The notes under the pieces: model-generated | Told to the model about the DNA's origin: nothing | The model's database searches: none | What the model saw: the letters and a program-made list of their open reading frames with translations, nothing else | Part shown: positions 24,591 to 33,374 of the stretch, one piece after another | Layout of the letters: the number at the start of each line of letters is the position of its first letter | Position numbering within the stretch: position 1 is the first letter of the stretch | Assembly: GCA_025359785.1 (NCBI GenBank) | Contig: JANYET010000034.1 | Coordinates: 1 to 64,000 of the forward strand | DNA from: Alphaproteobacteria bacterium | GTDB taxonomy: Bacteria; Pseudomonadota; Alphaproteobacteria; Caulobacterales; Caulobacteraceae | Length of the DNA: 64,000 bases | Direction of reading: 5' to 3' | Translations under genes and position numbers: made by a program

Positions 24591-25703
24591 ATGCGCGTCG
24601 GTGTGCCCCGCGAGATCAAACCTGACGAATACCGTGTCGGGCTCACGCCCACCGCCGTGCGCGAATATGTCAGCCACGGCCACCCGGTGATCGTCGAAAA
24701 GGGCGCGGGCGTTGGCGCCGGCTACCCCGACAGCGCCTACACCAAGGCCGGCGCAAGCATCGCGCCCGACGCCGAGGCGGTGTTCGCCGGCGCCGAACTG
24801 ATCGTCAAGGTGAAGGAGCCGCAGGCAGTCGAGTGGGCGCGCCTGACCGACAAGCACATCCTCTTCACCTATCTGCACCTGGCGCCCGATCCGGCCCAGG
24901 CCGAGGGCCTGCTGGCCTCCGGCTGCGCGGCCATCGCCTATGAGACGGTGACGGACTCCGCCGGCGGCCTGCCGCTGCTCGCGCCGATGTCGGAAGTGGC
25001 CGGCCGGATCGCCGTCTTCTCCGCCGGCGAGACGCTGCTGAAGCACAACGGCGGCATGGGCCTGCTGCTGTCGGGCGTGCCCGGCGTGCCGCCGGCGCGG
25101 ATCGTCGTGCTGGGCGGCGGCGTGGTCGGCATGAACGCCGCGCGCATGGCCGCGGGCCTGGGCGCCGAGGTGGTGATCGTCGAGCGTTCGATCCCGCGGA
25201 TGCGCGAGCTCGACAACATGTTCCAGGGCCGCATCCTGACCCGCTATTCCACCCAGGACGCGGTGGATGAGGAGATCCTCAAGGCCGACGTGGTGATCGG
25301 CGCGGTGCTGACCGCCGGCGCCTCCGCCCCCAAGATGATCCGCAAGGACGACCTCAAGAGGATGAAGCCGGGCTCGGTGCTGGTGGACGTTTCCATCGAC
25401 CAGGGCGGCTGTTTCGAGACCTCCCGGCCCACGACTCACGCCGACCCGACCTACACCGTCGACGGCGTCGTCCACTATTGCGTGGCCAACATGCCGGGCG
25501 CCGCGCCCCGCACCTCGTCAGAGGCGCTGGTCCACGCGACCCTGAGCTTCGGCCTGGCGCTCGCCAACCACGGCCTCGACGCGCTCAAGAAGGACAAGCA
25601 CCTGGCCAAGGGCCTGAATGTGCTCAAGGGCCAGGTCACCCACCCCGCCGTCGCCGAAGCCCTCGGCAAGCCGTTCGTGGACGCCTACGGGGCCTGGAAG
25701 TGA
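24591..25703 (+). CDS. ald: Alanine dehydrogenase
   Basis: NAD-dependent interconversion of L-alanine with pyruvate and ammonia. 370 residues from ATG 24591, chosen because GGAGG (24580-24584) is ideally spaced and MRVGVPREIK is the usual N-terminus. Catalytic and binding residues: KVKEPQ (Lys), FTYLHLA (His in the active site), the NAD loop VLGGGVVGMNAA, and DVSIDQGG. The end VVHYCVANMPGA is characteristic. Three 10-bp-spaced repeats lie just upstream; an imperfect palindrome follows the stop. Confidence 0.95.
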   Translation: MRVGVPREIKPDEYRVGLTPTAVREYVSHGHPVIVEKGAGVGAGYPDSAYTKAGASIAPDAEAVFAGAELIVKVKEPQAVEWARLTDKHILFTYLHLAPDPAQAEGLLASGCAAIAYETVTDSAGGLPLLAPMSEVAGRIAVFSAGETLLKHNGGMGLLLSGVPGVPPARIVVLGGGVVGMNAARMAAGLGAEVVIVERSIPRMRELDNMFQGRILTRYSTQDAVDEEILKADVVIGAVLTAGASAPKMIRKDDLKRMKPGSVLVDVSIDQGGCFETSRPTTHADPTYTVDGVVHYCVANMPGAAPRTSSEALVHATLSFGLALANHGLDALKKDKHLAKGLNVLKGQVTHPAVAEALGKPFVDAYGAWK

Positions 25704-25710
25704 TTCAAGA

Positions 25711-25793
25711 GAACCACGGATTTCACAGATTTCACGGATAGAGCCGCGTCGCGCGAAGCGCTCTCATCCGTGCAATCGATGAAATCCGTGGTT
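25711..25793. repeat. Imperfect intergenic palindrome A
   Basis: Arms 25711-25743 and 25759-25793 are reverse complements apart from about four mismatches and a bulge; the outer 14 bp (AACCACGGATTTCA) are perfect. It fills the gap between the convergent ald gene and the gapR partner gene. Sequences of the type CCACGGATTTCACAGATTTCACGGAT recur in many bacterial genomes as intergenic palindromes. It could act as a bidirectional terminator, though no T-run is present. Confidence 0.7.
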
Positions 25794-25806
25794 TAGATTG
25801 CCGCCG

Positions 25807-26166
25807 CTACGCGGGGGTCCCGCGCCGTTTGAACGGCTTGCGCTTCAGCTCTTTCTTTTCGCCCTTGGCCTTGGCCGTGATCTCCTTGAGCTTCACGGTC
25901 TGCAGGGCGGAGAGCGCCTGGCCAGGCGCACCCTTTTCGGGGTCCCCGAAGGCGCGGCCGAAGGTCTTCAGCCGGTCGGCGACGGAGCCCAGGAACTCGC
26001 CCTCCCATTCGGAGAGCGTCACGCCGGCCCGGTCCGCGTGCCGCTGGGCGCGTTTCAACGCACTCAGCGCGGCGCGCTGGGCCGCGGCCTTGGGGTCGGG
26101 TGGCTTGCGGTTGGCGCCGAAGCCCGACCGCTTAGCACCCTTCAGATCGGGCGGCTTTCGGTTCAA
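25807..26166 (-). CDS. Lys/Arg-rich protein translationally coupled to gapR
   Basis: 119 residues starting at TTG 26166, which overlaps the gapR stop (TTGA), so it is read by ribosomes finishing gapR. It has a short internal repeat (NRKPPDLK, NRKPPDPK), then an acidic/hydrophobic core (LSEWEGEFLGSVADRL, GRAFGDPEKGAPGQALSALQ), and ends in a Lys/Arg tail (ELKRKPFKRRG). The charge profile suggests nucleic-acid binding. The core motif looks conserved-protein-like and not random, but I do not recognise a family. Its coupling to gapR suggests a chromosome-linked role. Confidence 0.72.
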   Translation of the reverse strand: MNRKPPDLKGAKRSGFGANRKPPDPKAAAQRAALSALKRAQRHADRAGVTLSEWEGEFLGSVADRLKTFGRAFGDPEKGAPGQALSALQTVKLKEITAKAKGEKKELKRKPFKRRGTPA

Positions 26167-26432
26167 ATCTCTCCGATCGCCGCGAGGTAGAGATCGAGGA
26201 TGGCGTCTTCCTCCAGGCGCTTGGCGCGGTCCTGTTTGCGGATGCGGACCACCTTGCGCAGGATCTTGACGTCGAAGCCGTTGCCCTTGGCCTCGGCGAA
26301 GACCTCCTTGATCTGCTCGGCGACCTCGGCCTTCTCGATCTCCAGGCGCTCGATGCGCTCGACGATCGACTTGAGCTGCCCCTGCGCGGCCTGGTTCAGG
26401 ATATCGGGGTGAGCGGAGGCGTCGTCGGCCAT
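26163..26432 (-). CDS. gapR: GapR (DUF2312) AT-rich DNA-binding chromatin protein
   Basis: 89 residues matching the Caulobacter GapR family almost end to end: NQAAQGQLKSIVERIERLE (long helix), IKEVFAEAKGNGFDVK, and RIRKQDRAKRLEEDAILDLY. GapR forms a tetrameric clamp on overtwisted AT-rich DNA ahead of replication and transcription and stimulates topoisomerases. The start at 26432 gives the usual length. The next gene starts on its stop codon. Confidence 0.95.
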   Translation of the reverse strand: MADDASAHPDILNQAAQGQLKSIVERIERLEIEKAEVAEQIKEVFAEAKGNGFDVKILRKVVRIRKQDRAKRLEEDAILDLYLAAIGEI

Positions 26433-26576
26433 GGGAAACTCGCAAGGTCTTAATGGGGTGGATCGCCGCGGACCCTACCGACGCGTCCGGCCCCTGTCAT
26501 GCCGGCCATGAACCTTGCCTGTGGATAAGCCGGCGCCGGCGAGCGTGTCGTCGCCCCCTGACGCCCAGGCGGCCCG

Positions 26577-27200
26577 CTAAAGCAGGCCGAGCGCTTGCAG
26601 CCTGGGCCGCAGCGCCGCGGGATCGGTGAAATGCAGGACGTGGAAGCCGAGCCGCTCGGCGGTCGCGATATTCGCGGCGCTGTCGTCGACGAAAAGGGCG
26701 TCGGCCGGCGCGATCCCGAAGCGGTCGCAGGCGAGCTGGAAAATCTCCGGCTCCGGCTTCATGACGCCTTCGAAGCCCGAGATGATGCGGCCGTCCAGCA
26801 GGCCGAACGCCGGACTCATGGCGAAGGTGCCATCGACAGTCTCGTGGCTCATGTTGGAGAGCGCGTACTGCTTCACGCCACGGGCGTGGAGGGCCGCGAT
26901 GGCGGCTTCCGTCTCCGGGATCGGGCCGGAGAACATCTCCCACCAGCGGGTCTGCCAGGCGGCGATCTGGGGCGCGTAGTGGGGGTGCTGGGCGCTGAGG
27001 GCGGCGATATTGTCGGCGAAAGTCACGCCGCCATCGGTGGGCCCGTGCCAGGCCATGGTGCAGACGTCAGCCAGGAACCGGTCGCATTCGGCCGGGTCCG
27101 TGAATATCTGCGAATAGAGCGTGCGCGGGCTCCAGCGCACGATGACGTTGCCGATATCCCAGATGACCGCCCTTACACGCGAAGGCGGCGGTCCAGGCAT
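26577..27200 (-). CDS. HAD-superfamily hydrolase (subfamily IA)
   Basis: 207 residues. HAD motif I is VIWDIGNVIVRW, with the second Asp of DxD replaced by Gly-Asn as in a subset of YihX/haloacid-dehalogenase-like proteins; motif II is YALSNMS, motif III is the Lys of MKPEPEIF, and motif IV is LFVDDSAANI. Probably a small sugar- or nucleotide-phosphate phosphatase; the substrate is unknown. It begins 10 bp after the rpmJ stop, so the two are likely co-transcribed. Confidence 0.87.
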   Translation of the reverse strand: MPGPPPSRVRAVIWDIGNVIVRWSPRTLYSQIFTDPAECDRFLADVCTMAWHGPTDGGVTFADNIAALSAQHPHYAPQIAAWQTRWWEMFSGPIPETEAAIAALHARGVKQYALSNMSHETVDGTFAMSPAFGLLDGRIISGFEGVMKPEPEIFQLACDRFGIAPADALFVDDSAANIATAERLGFHVLHFTDPAALRPRLQALGLL

Positions 27201-27210
27201 CAGCAGATCG

Positions 27211-27336
27211 TCAGCCTTGCTTGGCTTTGAAGCGCGGGTTCGTCTTGTTGATGATGTAGACGACGCCCTTGCGGCGCACGAGCTTGCAGTCGCGGTGACG
27301 CGTCTTGAGCGACTTGAGCGAGCTTCTGACCTTCAT
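27211..27336 (-). CDS. rpmJ: Ribosomal protein bL36, cysteine-free type
   Basis: 41 residues, beginning [20 protein letters not shown] and ending [11 protein letters not shown]. This is the zinc-independent form typical of alphaproteobacteria: the CxxC...C...H zinc ribbon of classical L36 is missing, with only one Cys left. Part of the large-subunit core. Start ATG at 27336. Confidence 0.95.
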   Translation of the reverse strand: MKVRSSLKSLKTRHRDCKLVRRKGVVYIINKTNPRFKAKQG

Positions 27337-27494
27337 TGACCTAATCTCGGGCGCGCGGACACATGGCGTCCGGGGGTTTCGTAAGGAGCGGGCGGATATA
27401 CGGAACGGGGGCTCCCGAGTCAACGCCGCCCCGTCAGTCTTTGGGGGACCGGTTCCGATTGAGTGGGACGCAGGCGCTCGTTAGACTCCCTGTC

Positions 27495-28823
27495 ATGCGC
27501 GTTCGCCACCTCTCGTTGGTCCTCCTGGCCCTGGCGGCCGCCTGTGCCAGCCCGGGGGTGAAGCCGCCGGCGCCGACGCCCCAGCCGCGCGCGGCCGCGC
27601 CGCAAACACCGATGCGCTCCGCACCGCCACCCTCGCCGTCCGAGACGCCGCCGATCTCGCCCGTGACGCCGCCGGCGGTATCCGGCGACATGATCTTCGA
27701 CGCCTGGGCCGCGGAATTCTATGGCCGGGCGCTGAAGGCCGGCGTGCCGCGCGCCCTGTTGGACCGCGAGATGGCCGGCCTGACGCCGGACCCGCGCGTG
27801 GCCTCCCGCGACAGCCGCCAGCCGGAATTCTCCCAGCCGATCTCGGTCTACATCAAGGGCGCGGTGACCGACGGGCCGGTGGCCGTCGGCGCGCGCAAAC
27901 AGGCCGAGATCGCGCAGCTGCCGGACATCGAGCAGCGGTTCGGCGTGCCGCGCGAGGTGCTGATCGCCATCTGGTCGCGGGAGAGCGCCTTCGGGGCCAT
28001 TCAGGGGGACTTCGACGTGGTCCGTTCCATGGCCTCGCTCGCCGCCCAGGGCCGCCGGCGCGACTGGGCCGAAGGCGAACTGATCGCGGCCCTGAAGATC
28101 ATCGGCTCGGGCGAGGCCACGCGCGGCCAGCTGAAAGGCTCCTGGGCGGGCGCCATGGGCCAGACCCAGTTCATCCCCTCGGCCTATCTCGCTACCGCCG
28201 TGGACGGCGACGGCGACGGCCGGCGCGATATCTGGGCGTCTTCCGCCGACAGCCTGGCGTCCGCCGCCAACCTGCTGGCCAAGGGCGGCTGGCGGCGTGG
28301 CGAAAGCTGGGCGCGGGAGGTGACCGTGCCGCCGGATTTCGACTTCTCGCTCAGCGAGGGGCCGAGGTTGCCGCCAGAGGCCTGGGGCGCACTGGGCGTC
28401 AACCGCGCCGATGGCGGGGTCTGGAGCGACGCCGACAAGGCGTCCGAGGCCCAGCTGCTGGCGCCGGCCGGCGCGGCGGGACCGGTGTTCCTGCTGTTCC
28501 CGAACCACTTCGTGATCCGCAAATACAACAACTCGGTGGCCTACGCGCTGGCGGTGGGACTGCTAGCCGACCGGATCGCCGGGGCCGGGCCGCTGGTGAG
28601 GCCCTGGCCCGCGGAAATCGCCCTGTCGCTCACCGACCGGATGACGGCGCAGCGCGCGCTGGTCGCCCTGGGCTTCAATCCGGGCGCGCCGGACGGGGTG
28701 GTTGGCATGGGCACGCGCACGGCGCTCAGGGCCTGGCAGAAGGCTCGTGGGCTGACGGCCGACGGCTACCTGTCGCCGCAGATGGTCGAGAAGCTGAAGC
28801 TCGAGGCCGGCGCTGCGTCCTAG
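27495..28823 (+). CDS. Lytic murein transglycosylase (MltB family) with peptidoglycan-binding domain
   Basis: 442 residues from ATG 27495. A hydrophobic leader ends LAAACAS, a weak lipobox that could lipidate Cys. A Pro-rich linker follows, then the SLT/MltB catalytic domain with the catalytic Glu in AIWSRESAFG, the segment SWAGAMGQTQFIPSAYL, and DGDGDGRRDIW. The C-terminal 60 residues form a PG_binding_1 domain (ALGFNPGAPDGVVGMGTRTA). It cleaves glycan strands to 1,6-anhydro ends during wall growth. It overlaps the convergent MFS gene by 4 bp. Confidence 0.92.
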   Translation: MRVRHLSLVLLALAAACASPGVKPPAPTPQPRAAAPQTPMRSAPPPSPSETPPISPVTPPAVSGDMIFDAWAAEFYGRALKAGVPRALLDREMAGLTPDPRVASRDSRQPEFSQPISVYIKGAVTDGPVAVGARKQAEIAQLPDIEQRFGVPREVLIAIWSRESAFGAIQGDFDVVRSMASLAAQGRRRDWAEGELIAALKIIGSGEATRGQLKGSWAGAMGQTQFIPSAYLATAVDGDGDGRRDIWASSADSLASAANLLAKGGWRRGESWAREVTVPPDFDFSLSEGPRLPPEAWGALGVNRADGGVWSDADKASEAQLLAPAGAAGPVFLLFPNHFVIRKYNNSVAYALAVGLLADRIAGAGPLVRPWPAEIALSLTDRMTAQRALVALGFNPGAPDGVVGMGTRTALRAWQKARGLTADGYLSPQMVEKLKLEAGAAS

Positions 28824-30145
28824 GTGCCGCTCTCGTCGCTCTTTTCCAGGGTGGCGATGGCGGTGTCGGCCCGGGTCGCGGGTTCCGCGTCGGCGTTGCG
28901 CAGCGGGCCGCTCAGGAAGGCATAGGCCAGCATCGCCAGCATCAGCGCCATGTTCAACAGGAACGGGGCTGCATGGAAGGCGCGGTAGAGCGCCATGAAA
29001 GCCGGCGCGAAGACCGCGTTGATGCCGTTGACCGCCGCGATCGCCCCGGCCACCCGGGCCTGCTCGCGCCAGGTGACCGCCAGGGATGAGCCGGCCGTGA
29101 ACCCCGGCCGCGCGAAGCCGAAGCCCAGGCTCGCCACCGCATAGCCGGCCACCACGGTCGAATAGTCCGGCGCCAGGGCGACGATCAGATTGCCCAGCGC
29201 CGCGCAGGCCACGCCCCAGCGCAACAGCTGGCGGGGCGTCATCTCGAACATCCGGATCACGCCCCATTGCGCCAGCAGGCCGGCCACGGCGCCGAAGGCC
29301 ATGGCGATGGCGATCGGGTGCTGGGCGGCGAGCGGCGAGACGCCGAGCTTGTCGATGATCAGGAAGCCCAGGGTCTGCTGCTGGGCCGTCTGGCAGGTGG
29401 CGACGATAAAGCCGTAGATCAGGAAGGGCACGACGCGCGGGTCGCGCCACATCGGCCCCACGCCGGGCGGCGGGCCCGGGTCCTGAGCGGCCTCCTCGGG
29501 GGTTTCGGCGGGCTTGCGCGCGCTTTCCGGCAGATAGCGCCAGACGACGAACAGCATGGCCGCGGCGATCAGGGCGAAGCTGAACAGCGGCCCGGCCAAG
29601 CCGATCACCGGATAGATGAACAGCGGCGCCAGGAACGGACCCACCACGGTGCCGATGCCGAACGCGCCGGCCAGCATGGCCATCGACTGGGTGCGCTGCT
29701 CGCGCGGCGTGTGGTCGGCGACATAGGCCTGGGTCGCCGGGTTCGAGGCCGAGCCGAACAGACCGAACAACGCGCGGCTGAGCAGGAAGAGAATGAAGAT
29801 GATCAGCGGCGTCGCCAGATGCCGCAGGCCCGCGCTGACCACCGCCCCGCACAGGATCATCGAGACCATGAAGCCCGCGAGGCCGCACATCATCAGGGGC
29901 TTGCGCCCGAACCGGTCCGACGCGCGGGCCCAGAACGGCGAGGCGATGGCCCACATGATCGCCGACAGCGAGAAGATCGCCACCACCATCTCGTCGGGAA
30001 TGGCCAGCGAGCGGCCGATGGCCGGCAGCACCGAGATCAGGCCGGTGTTGCCCAGCGCCGTCGCCGCCGACACGCCGATGATGATCGCCACCGCCCGCTT
30101 GGGCAGGGCGCTCTGAGGTGTCGAGGATGCGGCGTCGGCGGCCAT
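28820..30145 (-). CDS. MFS transporter, drug/metabolite efflux type
   Basis: 441 residues and 12 predicted TM helices; start at 30145 (MAADAASS). Loop motif FWARASDRFGRKPL between TM2 and TM3 and the TM5 pattern of 14/12-TMS DHA1 exporters (GTVVGPFLAPLF) are present. The central loop is acidic/Pro-rich (ETPEEAAQDPGPPPGVG). Similar to TetA/Bcr-type exporters; substrate unknown. Divergent from motA, with 116 bp between. Confidence 0.88.
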   Translation of the reverse strand: MAADAASSTPQSALPKRAVAIIIGVSAATALGNTGLISVLPAIGRSLAIPDEMVVAIFSLSAIMWAIASPFWARASDRFGRKPLMMCGLAGFMVSMILCGAVVSAGLRHLATPLIIFILFLLSRALFGLFGSASNPATQAYVADHTPREQRTQSMAMLAGAFGIGTVVGPFLAPLFIYPVIGLAGPLFSFALIAAAMLFVVWRYLPESARKPAETPEEAAQDPGPPPGVGPMWRDPRVVPFLIYGFIVATCQTAQQQTLGFLIIDKLGVSPLAAQHPIAIAMAFGAVAGLLAQWGVIRMFEMTPRQLLRWGVACAALGNLIVALAPDYSTVVAGYAVASLGFGFARPGFTAGSSLAVTWREQARVAGAIAAVNGINAVFAPAFMALYRAFHAAPFLLNMALMLAMLAYAFLSGPLRNADAEPATRADTAIATLEKSDESGT

Positions 30146-30261
30146 GGGATGCGGATTAGGCCGGACCGCCGCCCCGTGCAAACGCCAGTTCGCCTGACCC
30201 CCGCGCTCATCCGAAATTAAGCAATAACGACGATGCTCCAGCCTTCGTCGCGGGAGCTCCC

Positions 30262-31137
30262 ATGTTTCAGATTATCGGCATAGTGCTGCTGTTCGGCCTG
30301 GTCTTCGGCAGCTTCATCATGACCGGCGGCAACATGGGCGTCGTGCTCGAGGCCGCGCCTCACGAGCTGATGTGCATCGGCGGCGCCGGCCTGGGCGCCA
30401 TGCTGATTTCCAACTCCGTGCCGGTGCTGAAGGGCTTGGGTGGCGGCATAGGCAAGGTCTTCAAGGGCCCATCCTGGAAGGCCGCCGACTACCGCGACCT
30501 GCTGAGCCTGCTGTTCACGCTCACCAAGACCATGAAATCCAAGGGCGTCATCGCGCTGGAAAGCCACATCGAGACCCCGCACGACAGCGCGATCTTCTCC
30601 CGCTACCCGAAGATCATGAAGGACCACTTCGCCATCGACTTCATCTGCGACACCCTGCGGATGATGACCATGAACCTGGAAGATCCGCACCAGGTCGAAG
30701 ACGCGATGGAGGCCCAGCTCGAGAAGCACCACCACGAGGCGCTGGAGCCGCCGCACGCGCTGACCAGCCTCGCCGACGCCCTGCCCGCGCTGGGCATCGT
30801 CGCCGCCGTGCTGGGCGTCATCAAGACCATGGGCGCGATCACCGAACCGCCCGCCGTGCTCGGCGGCATGATCGGCTCAGCCCTGGTCGGCACGTTCATG
30901 GGCGTGTTCCTGGCCTATGGCATGGTCGGGCCCATGGCCACGCGCATGGCCGCGGTGATCGAGGAAGACGCCTCGTTCTATAAGATCATCCAGGCGGTGC
31001 TGGTCGCCCACCTGCACGGCAACGCCGCCCAGATCTCCGTCGAGATCGGCCGCGGCAGCGTGCCGAGCGGTAACCAGCCGAGCTTCCTGGAACTCGAAGA
31101 AGCCCTGTCGGCGATCCCGGCCGAAGGCGCCGCGTAG
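30262..31137 (+). CDS. motA: Flagellar motor stator protein MotA
   Basis: 291-residue inner-membrane stator subunit that, with MotB, conducts protons to turn the flagellum. Four TM helices: two N-terminal, two near residues 170-220. PALGIVAAVLGVIKTMGAI carries the essential prolines. The cytoplasmic loop with YRDLLSLLFTLTKTMKSKG and the charged torque-generating residues between TM2 and TM3 is present. motB is not adjacent, as in Caulobacter, where the two genes are separate. A small lipoprotein gene follows 12 bp after. Confidence 0.95.
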   Translation: MFQIIGIVLLFGLVFGSFIMTGGNMGVVLEAAPHELMCIGGAGLGAMLISNSVPVLKGLGGGIGKVFKGPSWKAADYRDLLSLLFTLTKTMKSKGVIALESHIETPHDSAIFSRYPKIMKDHFAIDFICDTLRMMTMNLEDPHQVEDAMEAQLEKHHHEALEPPHALTSLADALPALGIVAAVLGVIKTMGAITEPPAVLGGMIGSALVGTFMGVFLAYGMVGPMATRMAAVIEEDASFYKIIQAVLVAHLHGNAAQISVEIGRGSVPSGNQPSFLELEEALSAIPAEGAA

Positions 31138-31149
31138 GGGACAGCTCGG

Positions 31150-31413
31150 ATGCACACCCACATCGCTCGAAAGCTGCTGATCGCCGCCGCCCTGTCGCTC
31201 GCCGCCTGCTCGAAGCCGGCCGAGAAGGCCGCGGGCGCGCCTGCCGAAGCGACCGCCGCGGCGGGCAGCGCCGATGCGGCCGCCGCCGCCGCGAAATCCG
31301 CCGCCGCGGCCGCCGCTGACGCCGCCGCCGACACCAGCACCGCCGGCGATGCGCCGCCGGCCGCCGCGCCTGCTGCGCCAGCCGCCGGGGCGTCGACGCC
31401 GCCCAAGACCTGA
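31150..31413 (+). CDS. Ala-rich small lipoprotein
   Basis: 87 residues. The signal peptide ends in a clean lipobox, SLAAC (Cys20), and the rest is an Ala/Pro low-complexity chain with few charged residues. The composition suggests an extended linker and no folded domain. It is 12 bp after motA and ahead of a terminator, so it is likely co-transcribed; a motility role is only suggested by position. Confidence 0.68.
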   Translation: MHTHIARKLLIAAALSLAACSKPAEKAAGAPAEATAAAGSADAAAAAAKSAAAAAADAAADTSTAGDAPPAAAPAAPAAGASTPPKT

Positions 31414-31441
31414 GCGTCCGGCGAGCAACCGCACCTGAAGC

Positions 31442-31467
31442 GCCGGCCTGAAGCGCCGGCCCCTTTT
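31442..31467 (+). terminator. Probable terminator after motA-lipoprotein operon
   Basis: GCCGGC repeated as an inverted pair (31442 onward) around a 7-nt loop, followed by CCCTTTT. It lies about 30 bp after the lipoprotein stop. Confidence 0.6.
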
Positions 31468-31494
31468 CCCGTGCGACAGGCTAGTCTGGCCGCG

Positions 31495-33306
31495 ATGACC
31501 GACGACGACGCTCAGACCCCGCTTGACTGGAGCCACGACGGCCAGCCGCGCTCGCGGCTCTATGACGATGTCTATTTCTCGGCCGAGGACGGGCTGGCCG
31601 AGGCCCGCGCGGTGTTCCTGGCCGGCTGCGGATTGCCGCAGGCCTGGGCCGGCCCCGATTTTCCAGCCGCCGGGCGCTTCGTGGTGGGTGAGCTCGGGTT
31701 CGGGACGGGGCTCAACATCCTGGCCCTGATCGATCTCTGGCGGCGCACGCGGCCGCCACGGGGCCGCCTGCATATCTTTTCCGTGGAGGTCCATCCGATC
31801 ACGGCGCCGGACGCGCGGCGCGCGCTGGCCCACTGGCCGGAACTGGCCGATCTGGCGGAGCGCCTGACCACGGCATGGCCCGGCCGCGCGCGCGGTCCGC
31901 ACCGGGTGGAATTCGCCGATCTGGGCGTCATCCTCGACGTGGCCGTGGGCGAGGTCGAAGACGCCTTGCGGGGTTGGGATGGCCGGGCGGACGCCTGGTT
32001 CCTCGACGGCTTCGCGCCGGCGCGCAATCCCGCCATGTGGCGCGACGCGGTGCTGGCCCTGGTCGCCGCCCGCTCGGCGCCGGGCGCCGTAGCCGCCACC
32101 TTCACTGTCGCGGGCCAGGTGCGCCGCGGCCTCGCCGCCGCGGGCTTCACGGTCGCCCGCGCCCCTGGCTTCGGCCGCAAGCGCGAGCGGCTGACCGCGC
32201 GCCTGCCCGGTTCGACGCCGCCGGGGAGCGCCGCTCGCCGCGTGGCCATCATCGGCGCGGGTATCGGTGGAGCGGCGGCGGCGCGCGCCGTGCGGGCGCT
32301 GGGTGGCGAAGCCCTGGTGTTCGACGCCACCGCGCGGGGGGCCGGCGCGTCGGGCAACCCCGTCGCCCTGGTGACACCCCGGTTGGACGCTGGACTGGCG
32401 GAGCCCGCCCAGTTGTTCGCCCAGGCGTTCCGCCGGGCCACGGCGCTCTATGCCGAACAGCGCGGGGCGATCGTCGCTCACGGCGCCCTGCAGTTCGCCG
32501 TCCAGCCCCAGGATGCCGTCCGGTTCGACAAGATCGCGGGCTCCGACCTCTTCGAGCCCGGCGCCATCGAGACGCTCTCCGCCGCGCAGACGGGCGAGCG
32601 CGCTGGCGAGGCGGCGCCGCGGGGGCTGGCCCTGAACGACGGCCTGGTCATTGAACCCGCCGCCGTCCTTGCCGCCTGGGCCCCGGACGTCAGCGCCGCG
32701 ACCGTCAGCCGGGCCACGCCGTCCGACACGGGCTGGCGCCTGACAGATGCCGCCGGCGCGGTGCTGGCGAGCGTGGACGCGGTGATCCTCGCGGCGGGCC
32801 TCGCCATCGAGGACCTTTCACCGGGCCTGCCGCTCAGCGCCGTGCGCGGCCAGGCGAGCTGGACCGCGTCTGGCGATCCGCCGCCCGCCGCGGCGTTCGG
32901 CGGCTATGCGATCCCGATGCGCGACGGCGTGCTGTTCGGCGCCACCAACGATCGTGGCGACAACGCCTGCGATGTCCGGCCGCAAGATCATCGGCGCAAC
33001 CTCGCAACCCTTGCCGAGGGCCTGCCGCGGCTGGCCGAGCGGCTGGCCGATGCGCCGCTGGAGGGCCGCGCCTCGATCCGGGTCGCCACGCCCGACTACA
33101 TGCCCGTGGCCGGTGCGGCGCCGGGCGCGGACGCGGGCCTCTTCGTCCTGGGCGGATTCAGCGCCCGGGGCTTCACCCTGGCGCCGTTGCTGGCCGAGCA
33201 TGTGGCGGCGCTCGCCCTGGGCGCGCCCTCGCCCCTGCCCGGGCCGCTGGCCGCGCTTGTCGACCCCGCCCGCTTCGCCCGTCGCGCCGCCCGCCGGGGC
33301 TCCTAG
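31495..33306 (+). CDS. mnmC: Bifunctional tRNA 5-methylaminomethyl-2-thiouridine biosynthesis protein
   Basis: 603 residues from ATG 31495 (MTDDDAQTPLDWS); GTG 31471 is less likely. N-terminal methyltransferase half (about 1-240): GELGFGTGLNILALIDLW for SAM, and DAWFLDGFAPARNPAMW. C-terminal FAD half: VAIIGAGIGGAAAARAVRAL (dinucleotide loop) and VLGGFSARGFTLAPLLAEH. Together they convert cmnm5s2U34 to nm5s2U34 and then to mnm5s2U34 at the wobble position of tRNAs for Lys, Glu, Gln and Arg. Confidence 0.94.
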   Translation: MTDDDAQTPLDWSHDGQPRSRLYDDVYFSAEDGLAEARAVFLAGCGLPQAWAGPDFPAAGRFVVGELGFGTGLNILALIDLWRRTRPPRGRLHIFSVEVHPITAPDARRALAHWPELADLAERLTTAWPGRARGPHRVEFADLGVILDVAVGEVEDALRGWDGRADAWFLDGFAPARNPAMWRDAVLALVAARSAPGAVAATFTVAGQVRRGLAAAGFTVARAPGFGRKRERLTARLPGSTPPGSAARRVAIIGAGIGGAAAARAVRALGGEALVFDATARGAGASGNPVALVTPRLDAGLAEPAQLFAQAFRRATALYAEQRGAIVAHGALQFAVQPQDAVRFDKIAGSDLFEPGAIETLSAAQTGERAGEAAPRGLALNDGLVIEPAAVLAAWAPDVSAATVSRATPSDTGWRLTDAAGAVLASVDAVILAAGLAIEDLSPGLPLSAVRGQASWTASGDPPPAAAFGGYAIPMRDGVLFGATNDRGDNACDVRPQDHRRNLATLAEGLPRLAERLADAPLEGRASIRVATPDYMPVAGAAPGADAGLFVLGGFSARGFTLAPLLAEHVAALALGAPSPLPGPLAALVDPARFARRAARRGS

Positions 33307-33374
33307 GCAATAGGCAACCGCGCATGGCCGCTGTAGGTTCGGCCCTGGGGACGGCGTTTACGAGGACCACGCCC

